Assembly (NCBI GenBank): GCA_016222825.1
Contig: JACRQF010000010.1
Location: 186,001-250,000, forward strand
Origin: Verrucomicrobiota bacterium
GTDB taxonomy: Bacteria > Verrucomicrobiota > Verrucomicrobiia > CAIQCK01
Direction: 5' to 3'
DNA length: 64,000 nt
Part shown: piece by piece, positions 1 through 9,679 of the stretch
Numbering within the stretch: the stretch's first letter is position 1
How the letters are laid out: each line of letters opens with the position of its first letter
Notes under the pieces: model-generated
Seen by the model: the letters and a program-made list of their open reading frames with translations, nothing else
The model's database searches: none
Told to the model about the DNA's origin: nothing
Program-made: the position numbers and the translations under genes

Positions 1-1636
1 GGCCGCCCTCGAACAAGCTGCCTTTGTAGCCACGCAACGCGCCATTGCACGGATGCTCGAAGTTGCCGACATCCTCGTAGCCGTCGTCCATCACGCCGCC
101 GTTATCGCTGGTGAAGACCACCAGCGTCTTATCGGCCAGCTTCAACCGGTCCAGCGTCGCGAGCACCTCGCCGACGGCTACATCGAGTTCCACGATGGCA
201 TCGCCGCGAGTGCCGCACTGGCTCTTGCCGTGGTGGCGCGGATGCGGCACGCGCGGCACGTGGATGTTGTGCGTGGCGAAGTAGAGGAAGAACGGTTTCT
301 CCTTCTGCCCCTCGATAAAACTGACGGCCTTCTTCGTGAATGTGTCGGCCATGTCCTCGTCCTTCCAACGCGCCGACTTGCCGCCGGTCATCCAGCCGAT
401 ACGGCCGACGCCGTTGACGATGGTGTTGTCGTGGCCGTGCGTGTGCCGCAGCTTCAGCAACTCCGGGTTCTCCTTGCCCGTCGGGTCGCTGCCAACCTTC
501 TCCTTGTAACTGACCTTGATCGGGTCGCTCGGGTCGAGGCCGACGACGCGCCGGTTCTCAATGAACACCGTCGGCACGCGGTCGCCCGTCGCGGCCATGA
601 TAAACGAGTAGTCGAAGCCAAGCTCCAGCGGGCCGGGCTTGATTTCGCCGTTCCAGTCCGGCCCGCCGTCGGGACCAAGGCCGAGGTGCCATTTGCCAAC
701 GATGCCCGTCGTGTAACCAGCCCCCTTTAACATCGAAGGCAGCGTCACCGTGCCGGGCTGGATGGTGATTGCCGCGTCGCCCGGCGCGATGGCCGAGCCT
801 TCCGGCTGTCGCCACGAATACTTGCCGGTGAGCAGCGCCCGCCGCGTCGGCGTGCAGGTGGACGCGGGCGAATGTGCGTCCATGAACCGCCGCCCGTCGC
901 GCGCGAGCCGGTCGAGGTTCGGCGTCTGCACCATCTTCGCGCCGTGGCATGAAAGGTCGCCGTAGCCGATGTCGTCGGCGAGGATGACCACGATGTTCGG
1001 TTTCGCAGGCGTCAGTTCCTTGATTACGATGTCACGATACCACGCCTCGCTTGGACCGCCCTTGTGGATTTGCAGGCCGATGACGCCGACCTGCGGGATG
1101 GATGTGTCAGGTTCGACATAGTCCACCGTCGGATGGCCGTTGAGCCAGAACCGCACGTGCCGGCCCTCGCACAACACGCGATAGTCGTTCCAGTCGTTCG
1201 AACGGATGAACTTCCGTTGCTCCTCCGGTGACGGTCCGGCCAGAAGCTTGTGGCGGCGCTCGTCGTAGAGGCAGCCCCAATACTTCTGGCCGATGTCAGC
1301 CTGATAGCCGATCATCTCGCTGCTGTTTGGCACGCGCTCGCTGCGGATCTGCACGCCGGCGTTGACGTTCTCGCCGGCCAATTTGAACCGGAACCGAAGC
1401 TCGAAATCGCCGTAGGGCTTGCTGGTGCACAGATACTCGTTGTGAGGCACCGGTCCCGCGAGGCTGCCCCCGACAATCGCGCCGTCCTCAATGCGGAACG
1501 CCTTCAAATTCCCCTCCCAGCCCGAGAACGACTTGCCGTCAAACAACGGCGCAAATCCGCCTCTGTCTTCCTCGGCAGCGCGAACATTCGGCGCGAGTGC
1601 AACCAGCGCACAACAAATGATGAGCATACGATTCAT
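1..1636 (-). CDS. DUF1080-sulfatase fusion, arylsulfatase A type (3' end outside window)
   Basis: Reading the minus strand from the ATG at 1636 gives an uninterrupted frame to the left edge, at least 545 residues. Residues 1-20 are a signal peptide. Residues about 25-210 are a DUF1080 (3-keto-disaccharide hydrolase, LamG-like) domain with the hallmark LFDGKSFSGW. From about 212 a sulfatase domain begins (KPNIVVILADD), with the formylglycine motif CTPTR at Cys261 followed by LLTGK. The family hydrolyses sulfate esters after the Cys is converted to formylglycine; the DUF1080 part may hold or cleave the glycan. Only 3 nt separate it from the lyase gene upstream, so it is the last visible gene of the operon. 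The missing C-terminus lies beyond base 1. Domain identities are clear; the substrate is inferred. Confidence 0.9.
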   Translation of the reverse strand, partial: MNRMLIICCALVALAPNVRAAEEDRGGFAPLFDGKSFSGWEGNLKAFRIEDGAIVGGSLAGPVPHNEYLCTSKPYGDFELRFRFKLAGENVNAGVQIRSERVPNSSEMIGYQADIGQKYWGCLYDERRHKLLAGPSPEEQRKFIRSNDWNDYRVLCEGRHVRFWLNGHPTVDYVEPDTSIPQVGVIGLQIHKGGPSEAWYRDIVIKELTPAKPNIVVILADDIGYGDLSCHGAKMVQTPNLDRLARDGRRFMDAHSPASTCTPTRRALLTGKYSWRQPEGSAIAPGDAAITIQPGTVTLPSMLKGAGYTTGIVGKWHLGLGPDGGPDWNGEIKPGPLELGFDYSFIMAATGDRVPTVFIENRRVVGLDPSDPIKVSYKEKVGSDPTGKENPELLKLRHTHGHDNTIVNGVGRIGWMTGGKSARWKDEDMADTFTKKAVSFIEGQKEKPFFLYFATHNIHVPRVPHPRHHGKSQCGTRGDAIVELDVAVGEVLATLDRLKLADKTLVVFTSDNGGVMDDGYEDVGNFEHPCNGALRGYKGSLFEGG

Positions 1637-1639
1637 GGT

Positions 1640-2851
1640 CTATCTCCGATCAGGTAATTCCATTTTGCGCCACGCTGGGCCGACATCCTTGACCGCCGCC
1701 GTATCGGGAGCCTTCAGCCCCAGTTCAGCCGTGATGACGTTGTTCGTGATGACACAATCCACGGGTGGCAGCGTCGCGCCCTTGCCCGCGTAGCCGATGA
1801 GAATATCCTGCGCGCAACGCACCACCGTGTTCGAGGTAATCAAGGCGCGCTTGACCTGGAAATAACCGTGCAGGGGTGAGTCGGGAATGCCGTTCATGAG
1901 ACAGAGCGCGGCGCGCGCGTCCTTGCCGGTGAGATCGTAGAAGCGGTTGCCGACCACGCGATGATCCTCGCAGATGACGCGCACGCCGCCCGTATTCTTC
2001 TTGCCGTTCCCGATGAACACATTGCCGGACACCTCGCACCGTTTGCCCTGCCGCAACGTCAGCGCGCCGGCGCATTCGAGGAACGTGTTGCGGCGATAGA
2101 TGTTCTCGCAGGACTTGTTCGAGACGATCTCAGCCTCGCCATTGCATCGTTCGAAGAGGTTGTCCTCGACAATCGTGCGCGACACGTTCATGGACACCTC
2201 GCTCGTGCCGACGCGGACCGTCTCGCCGCCGTTCTCGCCGAGCGGCGGGCGCGGGCCGAAATGATTGTGATCAATGCGGTGGCAGTCCGGCTGATCACCA
2301 ACCCAGACGACGAGCGTTGTGCCCAGATGCGTCTTGCCCGCGAAATAGCAGTGATCCACGCGGTTGGATTGGCCATAGAGCGAGCACCACTTGTAATCAA
2401 GCCCCCGCTCCGCCGGATTGTAATCGGTAATGGCGCAGTTCGTCAGGCGGCACTGGCTTGCGAATGTCTTCGAGTCGCGCCGGAATTCGATCACACTGCC
2501 GGACTTGATGCAGCCGTCCTTGAAGCACAAGCCGTCCACGACCAGATGACTGCCTCCGATGCGCAGCCGCGACTGGCCCGTGAGCACGACCTTGCCCGGC
2601 GTCTTCGCGCGAAGCGTGACTGGCTTTCCGGCGACGCCATTGGCAGCAAACACAATCTCCGCGTCCTTCCACGTTCCGTCAGCCATGACGAGGCTATCAG
2701 CCGGTCGCGCGCGTTTGAGTGCGATGACCAGTTCTGCGGGGTTGGAAACAGGAAATTCAGCAGCGACTACGAAAGAAGGAACGCACACCGCCATCGCAAG
2801 CATCGGAAGCCATTTCATGAGTGGCAGAAACAATTGCAGGACGCCCCGCAC
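1640..2851 (-). CDS. PL6 family polysaccharide lyase (chondroitinase B / alginate lyase type)
   Basis: A 403-residue secreted right-handed beta-helix protein. The PL6 catalytic pair is visible: Lys246 in SNKS and Arg267 in LTLRQG, with the acidic calcium-binding stretch NGEAEIV just before. The family cleaves uronate-containing glycans (dermatan sulfate or alginate) by beta-elimination. A second ATG at 2818 gives a shorter 392-residue form that starts directly with the signal peptide (MKWLPMLAM) and may be the true start. It lies 9 nt after the amidohydrolase gene and 3 nt before the DUF1080-sulfatase gene. With four sulfatases in the same operon a sulfated substrate such as dermatan or a sulfated algal uronan is more likely than plain alginate, but this is inference. 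Confidence 0.87.
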   Translation of the reverse strand: MRGVLQLFLPLMKWLPMLAMAVCVPSFVVAAEFPVSNPAELVIALKRARPADSLVMADGTWKDAEIVFAANGVAGKPVTLRAKTPGKVVLTGQSRLRIGGSHLVVDGLCFKDGCIKSGSVIEFRRDSKTFASQCRLTNCAITDYNPAERGLDYKWCSLYGQSNRVDHCYFAGKTHLGTTLVVWVGDQPDCHRIDHNHFGPRPPLGENGGETVRVGTSEVSMNVSRTIVEDNLFERCNGEAEIVSNKSCENIYRRNTFLECAGALTLRQGKRCEVSGNVFIGNGKKNTGGVRVICEDHRVVGNRFYDLTGKDARAALCLMNGIPDSPLHGYFQVKRALITSNTVVRCAQDILIGYAGKGATLPPVDCVITNNVITAELGLKAPDTAAVKDVGPAWRKMELPDRR

Positions 2852-2860
2852 AATTCAACA

Positions 2861-4573
2861 TCACCGTTGAAACACCGTCTTGCCGCCGACCACTGTTCGC
2901 AGCACCTTGATCTTGCGAATCTCGTCTTCGGGGCACGTCAGATAGTCGCGGTCAATCACCGCAAGGTCGGCGAGTTTGCCCGGCTCCAACGAACCGAGCT
3001 TGTCTTCGTCGAAACTCAGCCATGCGGCCCAGAGCGTCACCGCCCGCAGCGCGTCGAGCCGCGAGAGCTTCTGCGCCGCGCCATAGACGTGGCCACGGTC
3101 ACTCTGCCGCGCCACGGCAATCCATAGCATCAGCGCGGGATTGAACGAGTTCATCGCATGGTCAGGGTCGAAGCCGATCATGTGATCGCTGTTCACAGAC
3201 ACCGGCACGCCCGCGCGCACCCACTCGCCCAAGCCGATGAACCGCTCTGCCCAACTCTTCCCGTAAACCTCCGCCATCGCCTCAGCGTCGCGGTAGTAGA
3301 GATAGCCTTGCGTGTCCACGCCAACACCGAGTTCCTTCGCCCGCCGGGCAATGGCTGGCGTCGGGAAATAAGTGTGCAGCAGATTGAAGCGCCGCTGTTT
3401 GATGCTCGGATCAGTCGCGGCGACCGCGGCGATGGCGTCGAGCACCGCTTCTGTGCCGCCGTCGCCGGTGACATGCACGCTCATCGGCCAGCCGAGGCGG
3501 TTGACCGTCGCAAACACAGTCCTCATCTCATCCGACGTCAGGAACATCTCGCCGCGATAGCTTGGGTCTGTGAGCCGGTAGAAGGGCGCCCGCCGCCCGC
3601 CATAAGGCTCGCTCAACCGTGTCGTGCCCCAGTGAATACCGCCGTCGAGCGTTGTCTTCATCATGACGGCGCGCACCCAGTCGTCGCCCTCGCCCGGCTT
3701 GAAACCGAGCGCCTTTACGTATTTCTCGACGCCCTCGGCCGTGCGCGCGGAGAAGCGGAACGTCGCCCGCATCCGTGCCGTGAGATGGCCTTGCCCGCGA
3801 AGCTCCTTATACATCGCGACGCCGTCGCGGTCGGTCGCGCGCTCGAAAACCGTCGTGATGCCGACCTCGTTGTAGCGGCGCAGCAGCTTGCCCAACGCCA
3901 CCGTCGTCTGCTCGCGCGTTACGTCTGGTCGCGACATGAGCTTGCGAAGCGACTGGTTGCCACCGCGAATGAGCACCGGCCGGCGCTGCTCGTCGCACAC
4001 GACCTCGCCGTCCGGAACCTTGCTGTTGGCGTCCATGATGCCAAGCGCGCGGAAGCCGGCGGTGTTCAACGCATGCTTCATCGCCGACGTGTAGAGCACC
4101 GGATGCTCCTTCGTTGCAGCGTCCAGTTCCGACGGCGTCGGATGGCGGCGTTCTTTCAGCCGCGTGATCTCATTTCGCGGCACCTCGATCCATTGACCCG
4201 CCGGAACCTCCGTTGCCCGCCGCCGAATCCAATCCTGAATCTCCGCGATGCTCGAAAGCTCCGCGTAAGTCTCCGTCACCGAGGCCCGCGCCGCGCCGAT
4301 GGCGTGGACGTGTGCCTCTACGAAGCCCGGCAGCACGGTCTTGCCGTCGAGCCGGATGACCTCCGTTCGTTCACCCGCAAGCTTGAGCACCTCGGCGTCC
4401 GTGCCAACGGCGACGATTCTCCCATCGCCAATCGCCAGCGCCTCCGCCACACGCTCCTTCGCGTCCAGCGTGACAACTCTTCCGCCGACCAGCACTGTGT
4501 CCACCGCCCCCAGCGAGAGCGCTGAGGCGGAACACAACGCCGCCAGCACCGCGCATTGGCCAAGCCGTTTCAT
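2861..4573 (-). CDS. Amidohydrolase family protein (YtcJ-like, amidohydrolase 3)
   Basis: 570 residues with an N-terminal signal peptide (about 1-22), unusual for this mostly cytoplasmic family but common in Verrucomicrobiota. The metal-binding HVH lies in GFVEAHVHAIG near residue 88, followed by the conserved KTTLDGG segment, HVTGDGG and NSDHMIG, then the C-terminal GSLEPGKLADLAVID that closes the beta-sandwich. The family hydrolyses C-N bonds in amide or cyclic substrates through a mono- or binuclear metal centre. Its ATG overlaps the TGA of the preceding sulfatase (ATGA at 4570-4573), so translation is probably coupled. A role in deacetylating or deamidating an amino-sugar product of the polysaccharide operon is possible but not shown. 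Confidence 0.85.
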   Translation of the reverse strand: MKRLGQCAVLAALCSASALSLGAVDTVLVGGRVVTLDAKERVAEALAIGDGRIVAVGTDAEVLKLAGERTEVIRLDGKTVLPGFVEAHVHAIGAARASVTETYAELSSIAEIQDWIRRRATEVPAGQWIEVPRNEITRLKERRHPTPSELDAATKEHPVLYTSAMKHALNTAGFRALGIMDANSKVPDGEVVCDEQRRPVLIRGGNQSLRKLMSRPDVTREQTTVALGKLLRRYNEVGITTVFERATDRDGVAMYKELRGQGHLTARMRATFRFSARTAEGVEKYVKALGFKPGEGDDWVRAVMMKTTLDGGIHWGTTRLSEPYGGRRAPFYRLTDPSYRGEMFLTSDEMRTVFATVNRLGWPMSVHVTGDGGTEAVLDAIAAVAATDPSIKQRRFNLLHTYFPTPAIARRAKELGVGVDTQGYLYYRDAEAMAEVYGKSWAERFIGLGEWVRAGVPVSVNSDHMIGFDPDHAMNSFNPALMLWIAVARQSDRGHVYGAAQKLSRLDALRAVTLWAAWLSFDEDKLGSLEPGKLADLAVIDRDYLTCPEDEIRKIKVLRTVVGGKTVFQR

Positions 4574-6384
4574 GGGTCACTCTTGCGAAGCACCTCGACG
4601 TAGAACGCGCCGCACAACTCGCGGCCTTGGGCGTCGTAGAACCACGTCTGCAACTGCGTCTTCCCCGCCTTCAGTCGCGCCTCGAAGACGGCCTCCTTGT
4701 CCGTCGCGCCCACTGGCGTCGTAGCGTCGAATCCGCCCAGGCGCACTCGCGCCTTGCCGATGGGCAGCGCCTTGCCTTCGGGAAAGGAGCCGTCCACGCA
4801 CTTGTAGGCGGGCACGGCGGCCGTCAGCGGCGCTTTCGCCTCGTGGGGCCAGCGACGCAGGCTGATCCGATAAACGCCATCACGCGTGACGCGGATGTTC
4901 CAAGGCGCGTTCATCGCCGGCTGCGGCCGGCCGCCGGGGAGCGAGCCTTCTTTCACCAGCGTCTCGCCGAGTAGCCGGATGTCGAACGGCTGCGAGGCGG
5001 GCGTCAGCTTCGGCGCCACCCAATCCATCGAGGTCAGGCAGGCGGGGTTCTCGCAATCCGAGCCAATGTCCAATGTCTCAAATCTGCGCAAGCCCGGCTG
5101 CACGGCCGCCCACCACTTCTCGTAATATGCGCGGAGCGACTTCACCAACTCTGGATGCTGCGCGGCTACGTCAGTCTTCTGCGCGGGGTCGGTCTTGATA
5201 TCGTAAAGCTCCCTGCCACTGACCAACCGCCACTTGTCGCGAAGCACGGCCGCATCCCATTTCGCCGGCTCGCTTTGAGTCAACCCGCTGTATTGCACCA
5301 CCAACGTCCGCTGTGCGAGCGCCGGCTGCTCCTTCCCGCGCAATAGCGACGCAAGGCTCACGCCGTCGAACCGGCCGCGTTTCGCTGGCTTCACCGCGCA
5401 CAGATCAAGCAGCGTCGGCAGCACGTCCTGCACCTGCGCCAACTCCACCACGTCCCCGGCGGGACGCAACCCGCCCGCCGGCCAGCGGACGAAGCACGGC
5501 ACGCGATGGCCGCCGTCGTGGAGACTGGCCTTGGCGCCGCGCAGCCCGGCGTTGAAGACCGTGATGCCGCCGGTGCCGCCGTTGTCGGTCATTAAGACCA
5601 GGATCGTGTTCTCGCGCAGGCCGGACTCGCGCAACATCGTCTCCAAGCGGCCAATGTTCTCGTCGAGGTTGGCGATCATGCCGAAGAAGCCGGCGACATC
5701 GGGCGCGAGATGCTTGTAGGGCCGCTTGTATTTTTCCGCAACGTAAAACGGCCCGTGCGGTGCGTTCGGCGCGAGATAGCAGAGGAATGGCTGGCCCGCG
5801 GCGGCGCACGACTTCATCCACCGTTGAGCTTCGCTAAAGAACACGTCAGTGCAGTAACCCTTGAACTGCTCGACACGGCCGTTGCGACGGAAGAAGTCGT
5901 CGAAGTAATCGTTGTCCCAATAATCCGGCGTCGAGGTGATGCCCCAACTCAAATGATAGACCGCCTCATGGAACTCACGGTCATTGGGCCGGTGTGGGAA
6001 ATTGTCGCCGAGATGCCATTTGCCGAACAGTCCCGTGCGATAGCCGCCCGCCGCGAACAACTCCGCCATCGTCGGCACCTCGCGCCGCACAAATGTCCGC
6101 CCGGAGCATACACAACTCGCGCCGTTGGCCAACGCGTCGCGACCGGTCATGAGTTGGCCGCGCGTCGGCGTGCACATCGGCGAGGAGTGGAAGTCGGTGA
6201 ATCGGATGCTCTCAGCGTGGAGCCGGTCCAGGTTCGGCGTTTTGAGCACCGGGTTGCCGTGGCAGGAGAAGTCGCCGTAGCCCTGATCGTCAGTGAGGAT
6301 GACGATGACATTGGGTTTCACCGCCGAGGCAAAAGCGGCACCGGCAGCGAGCAGGACCCCCAAAACCATCGAAAGCCATCTCAT
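4570..6384 (-). CDS. Sulfatase (type I, formylglycine-dependent) with C-terminal extra domain
   Basis: The ATG at 6384 is chosen because it opens a signal peptide (MRWLSMVLGVLLAAGAA) and overlaps the stop of the upstream sulfatase as ATGA (6381-6384); the frame itself extends further upstream. The protein has 604 residues. KPNVIVILTDDQGYGD places the metal-binding Asp pair, and Cys71 in CTPTR is the formylglycine position, followed by GQLMTGR. Further conserved blocks are GKWHLGD and LMTDNGG. Residues about 470-604 follow the catalytic core and look like a beta-rich accessory region seen in many verrucomicrobial sulfatases. Expected reaction: hydrolysis of sulfate esters of a glycan in the periplasm. 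Confidence 0.93.
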   Translation of the reverse strand: MRWLSMVLGVLLAAGAAFASAVKPNVIVILTDDQGYGDFSCHGNPVLKTPNLDRLHAESIRFTDFHSSPMCTPTRGQLMTGRDALANGASCVCSGRTFVRREVPTMAELFAAGGYRTGLFGKWHLGDNFPHRPNDREFHEAVYHLSWGITSTPDYWDNDYFDDFFRRNGRVEQFKGYCTDVFFSEAQRWMKSCAAAGQPFLCYLAPNAPHGPFYVAEKYKRPYKHLAPDVAGFFGMIANLDENIGRLETMLRESGLRENTILVLMTDNGGTGGITVFNAGLRGAKASLHDGGHRVPCFVRWPAGGLRPAGDVVELAQVQDVLPTLLDLCAVKPAKRGRFDGVSLASLLRGKEQPALAQRTLVVQYSGLTQSEPAKWDAAVLRDKWRLVSGRELYDIKTDPAQKTDVAAQHPELVKSLRAYYEKWWAAVQPGLRRFETLDIGSDCENPACLTSMDWVAPKLTPASQPFDIRLLGETLVKEGSLPGGRPQPAMNAPWNIRVTRDGVYRISLRRWPHEAKAPLTAAVPAYKCVDGSFPEGKALPIGKARVRLGGFDATTPVGATDKEAVFEARLKAGKTQLQTWFYDAQGRELCGAFYVEVLRKSDP

Positions 6385-7928
6385 TTGGCCCCTGCTGCTT
6401 TGCCGCGCTTGCCTTTCTTCCCACCTTTGACCGCGCCCGCCCTCCACGAGCTGGCGGCCGGATCCATTTTCTTGAGCAACGCCTCGTCGGGGCCGCCGCC
6501 GAATTGCTTCCAGTATTGTTCCTTGAACGGGTTGATCTTCGGGCCGGTCGCGTTCTCGTTGACAAGTTGGGGCTGGACGGAATCCCACCACTTCTCGTAG
6601 GCCGCGTCGAGTTCCTTGACCACGTCGGGTTGCTGCGCAGCGAGGTCGGTCTGCTCAGCGAGATCAGCTTTCACGTCGAAAAGTTCCCACTTTTTCTCAC
6701 CACCTTTGCCGGCGGAGACGAGGTGCCAGCGGGTGTTGCGGACGCTGCACACGGAATATTTACCAGTAGCGGGAGCGGCGCCTCTCGGCCAGCGGCCGAG
6801 ATGCGTGTAAAGAACACGGTCGGGCCACACGGCGCTGGCGTCCTTCAGCAACGGCACTAGACTGCGGCCCTCGACTTGCTCTTTCACGTCATCGCCCAAC
6901 GTCGCGCCGACGACCTCGGTGATCGTCGGGAAGAAATCAATGTGAGCGCAGAGTTTGTCCACGGTGGCGGGCTTGAGAATGCCGGGCCAGCGCCAGAAGA
7001 AGGAGGCGCGTGTGCCGCCGAGGAACGCCGTGCCCTTGGTGCCGCGCATGCCGGCGTTGAAAAGCTTGCAACCGGCGGTGCCGCCGTTGTCGTTCATGAA
7101 GACAAACAGCGTATCGCGCTCGATGCCCCACTCCGCCAGCCTCGCGAGCAGTGTGCCGACGTTGTCATCTATGTTTGCGATCATGCCGAAGAACTTCGCG
7201 GCGTTCTTGTCCTGCACTTTGTCGGTGTAGCGTGCTTCGTCCTCTGGCCGAACTTGGAGCGGGCCGTGTGGCGCGTTGGTCGGGATGTAGGCGAAGAACG
7301 GCTTCTTGCCCTTCACCGACGCAATCCACTTCGTTGCCTGGCCGAAAAACACGTCGGTGCAGTAACCGTCGGTCTTCTCGAACTTGCCGTTGTGCTTGAT
7401 CGCGGGACTGAAATAGGTGTTCCCCGGCGCGTCGCCGCAACTGCCGGGATACGTCTGGCCGATACCGCCCGCGCCGTGGATGAACACCTCGTCAAAGCCG
7501 CGCCGCTCCGGTTGATACTCGTCCTCGTCGCCGAGATGCCACTTGCCAAAAATGCCGGTGGTGTAGCCCGCCGACTTCAACACCTGCGCCAGCGTCGTGG
7601 CCTTCAACGTCATCCGTTCGCGCTCGAGGATTGTATGCGTGATGCCGTTGCGGAACTCGTGCCGGCCCGTCATCAACGCCGAGCGCGTCGGCGAGCAGGT
7701 CGGACTGACATGGAAATCGCTGAATCGCACGCCTTCGTTGTGGAGCCGGTCGAGGTTTGGCGTCTTGAGCACCGGATTGCCGTGAGCGGAGATGTCGCCG
7801 TAGCCTTGGTCGTCGGTGAGAACGAAGATAATGTTGGGTTTCGACGAGAACGCTGTTTCACCGCCGCAGACGCCGGCAAATGCCATCGCCAGCCCCACGA
7901 TCACCATTGTTTGGAATCGAAGTTTCAT
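6381..7928 (-). CDS. Sulfatase (arylsulfatase type)
   Basis: 515 residues, signal peptide about 1-23, then KPNIIFVLTDDQGYGD and the formylglycine motif CSPTR at Cys78, followed by LMTGR. GKWHLGDED and FMNDNGG complete the active site. The last 20 residues are lysine/glycine-rich and likely disordered. It is closely related to the next gene downstream (shared text GNPVLKTPNLDRLH), which suggests tandem duplication followed by divergence. The stop codon overlaps the next start by 4 nt; 27 nt separate it from the sulfatase upstream. Different sulfatases in one cluster usually act on different sulfate positions of the same polymer. Confidence 0.94.
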   Translation of the reverse strand: MKLRFQTMVIVGLAMAFAGVCGGETAFSSKPNIIFVLTDDQGYGDISAHGNPVLKTPNLDRLHNEGVRFSDFHVSPTCSPTRSALMTGRHEFRNGITHTILERERMTLKATTLAQVLKSAGYTTGIFGKWHLGDEDEYQPERRGFDEVFIHGAGGIGQTYPGSCGDAPGNTYFSPAIKHNGKFEKTDGYCTDVFFGQATKWIASVKGKKPFFAYIPTNAPHGPLQVRPEDEARYTDKVQDKNAAKFFGMIANIDDNVGTLLARLAEWGIERDTLFVFMNDNGGTAGCKLFNAGMRGTKGTAFLGGTRASFFWRWPGILKPATVDKLCAHIDFFPTITEVVGATLGDDVKEQVEGRSLVPLLKDASAVWPDRVLYTHLGRWPRGAAPATGKYSVCSVRNTRWHLVSAGKGGEKKWELFDVKADLAEQTDLAAQQPDVVKELDAAYEKWWDSVQPQLVNENATGPKINPFKEQYWKQFGGGPDEALLKKMDPAASSWRAGAVKGGKKGKRGKAAGAK

Positions 7929-7955
7929 GGTTGAGACTTGGTTATTGCCCCGCGA

Positions 7956-9605
7956 TTACTTGGCGGGCTTCCTCTTTCCCTGCTTCTTCGCCGACGGCTG
8001 AGCCTTGTCTAGCTTCCAGATGTCCACGGCCACTTCATTCTTCTGCGACGCGCCGGGCGTGCTGCGGCCTTCGGCGACGTATTTCTCCAGCAGCTTCGTC
8101 AGCCGCGCCACCACGTCGGATCGCTTCTCTTGCAGGTTGACCTTCTCGCCCGCGTCGCCAGCCATGTCGTAGAGTTGCACCTTCGGCAACCCCTGCAGGA
8201 CCGCCTGTGGGTCGCGTGGTGTGCTCCAGCCGCCGGAGCCGGGGCAGAGTTCCAACTTCCACCGGCCCTCACGGATGGAGAACTTGCCGCTGATGGAATG
8301 ATGCACGACCGTTTCGCGCCAGCCCGTCGAACGCGTGCCGATCATCGCGGTATAGAGGTCCGTCGGCGTGCCTTGCAACGCCATCATCATGCTGATGCTG
8401 TCCTCGCCCGCGTTGTCAGGCAGCTTCGCGCCGAGAATGGCCGCGCACGTCGCCATCAAGTCGGTGAGGCAGACGAGTTGTTCGCTCGATGTGCCGGGCT
8501 GGACCTTCTCCGGCCAGCGCGCGATGAACGGAACGCGGTGGCCGCCGTCCCAGATGTCCGCCTTGTGGCCGCGGAAACGATGACTGGGGTTGTGGCCCTT
8601 GGCGAGCAGCGCGGGAAAATCCGCTTGCGGCGAACAGCCGTTGTCGCTGGTAAAGATGAGCAATGTGTTCTCGCCAATGCCGTTCTTGTCCAGCGCCTCC
8701 ATCACGGCGCCGAGCGTCGCGTCGGTCTGCATCACAAAGTCGGCGTAAGGATTCAGCCCGCTCTTGCCCTGCCACTCTTTTGTCGGCGCGATGGGCGTGT
8801 GCGGTGCATTCAGCGGCAGGTAGAGGAAGAACGGCTTGCCTTTCTTCGCCTCGGCGGCGCGCGCGGTGATGATCTCCACCGCCTTGCGCGTGAGAGTCGG
8901 CAGGACGTGCTCCACCTCAAACTCCGGCGCGGCGGGGCCTTTGCGACAGCGGCCTTGCTCGCGGCCCGGCATCAGCGGCCAGTCCTTGTCCACGGTCGGC
9001 ACAACCGTCACGCGGTCGTTCTCGATGAACGTGTAGGGCACCATGTCGAGGGATGCGCTGATGCCGTAGTAGTAATCGAACCCGACGCTGTTCGGGCCGT
9101 TGGCGACCGGCTTGGTGAAGTCCACGTTCCAGACCTGGTCAGCTTTCTCGATGTTCAGCTCGGAGACATCCTTGCCTTCCTTCTTCACCCAATCCATGCC
9201 GAGGTGCCACTTGCCGACGCAGACAGTGTAGTAGCCGTGCTTCTTCAGGAGCGATGGCACCGTGAGCCGGCCCGGCTCGATGAGCCGCGGCGAGAGACCG
9301 CCGAGCACGCCGGTCTGGAGCCGCGAGCGCCAGTTGTAGCGGCCGGTCATGATGCCATAGCGCGTCGGCGAGCAGACCGAGGAACTGCTGTGCGCATCGG
9401 TGAAGATCATGCCTTGCGACGCCATCTTGTCGGCGTTCGGCGTGGCAATCTTGCTCTGCGAGTTGAGGCAGTGGAGATCGCCGTAGCCGAGATCGTCGCA
9501 AAGGATATAGACGATGTTCGGCTTCGATGCGGCGGCGTTGGCGGAGGTGAGAAGCGCGGTCCAGGCGAGACACGCGCACAGGAAAAGGGCGGCTCTTGTC
9601 TTCAT
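7956..9605 (-). CDS. Sulfatase (arylsulfatase type)
   Basis: 549 residues with a signal peptide ending near residue 26. ASKPNIVYILCDDLGYGD carries the metal-binding acidic pair and Cys78 lies in CSPTR followed by YGIMTGRYNWRSR, the arylsulfatase A-like version of the motif. GKWHLGMDW and FTSDNGC follow. It differs clearly from the two downstream sulfatases, so it probably has another regiospecificity. It may be the first gene of the tight run, as 74 nt separate it from the ThuA gene upstream. The C-terminus is basic (KKQGKRKPAK). I see no clear promoter in the 74-nt gap. Confidence 0.94.
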   Translation of the reverse strand: MKTRAALFLCACLAWTALLTSANAAASKPNIVYILCDDLGYGDLHCLNSQSKIATPNADKMASQGMIFTDAHSSSSVCSPTRYGIMTGRYNWRSRLQTGVLGGLSPRLIEPGRLTVPSLLKKHGYYTVCVGKWHLGMDWVKKEGKDVSELNIEKADQVWNVDFTKPVANGPNSVGFDYYYGISASLDMVPYTFIENDRVTVVPTVDKDWPLMPGREQGRCRKGPAAPEFEVEHVLPTLTRKAVEIITARAAEAKKGKPFFLYLPLNAPHTPIAPTKEWQGKSGLNPYADFVMQTDATLGAVMEALDKNGIGENTLLIFTSDNGCSPQADFPALLAKGHNPSHRFRGHKADIWDGGHRVPFIARWPEKVQPGTSSEQLVCLTDLMATCAAILGAKLPDNAGEDSISMMMALQGTPTDLYTAMIGTRSTGWRETVVHHSISGKFSIREGRWKLELCPGSGGWSTPRDPQAVLQGLPKVQLYDMAGDAGEKVNLQEKRSDVVARLTKLLEKYVAEGRSTPGASQKNEVAVDIWKLDKAQPSAKKQGKRKPAK

Positions 9606-9679
9606 AGCGGTGCGATTCTATGACAGGAATCGGCGCGTGAAGGAAGAACTTCTTCGCACTCGAAAGTAGTGCCGTCGCC

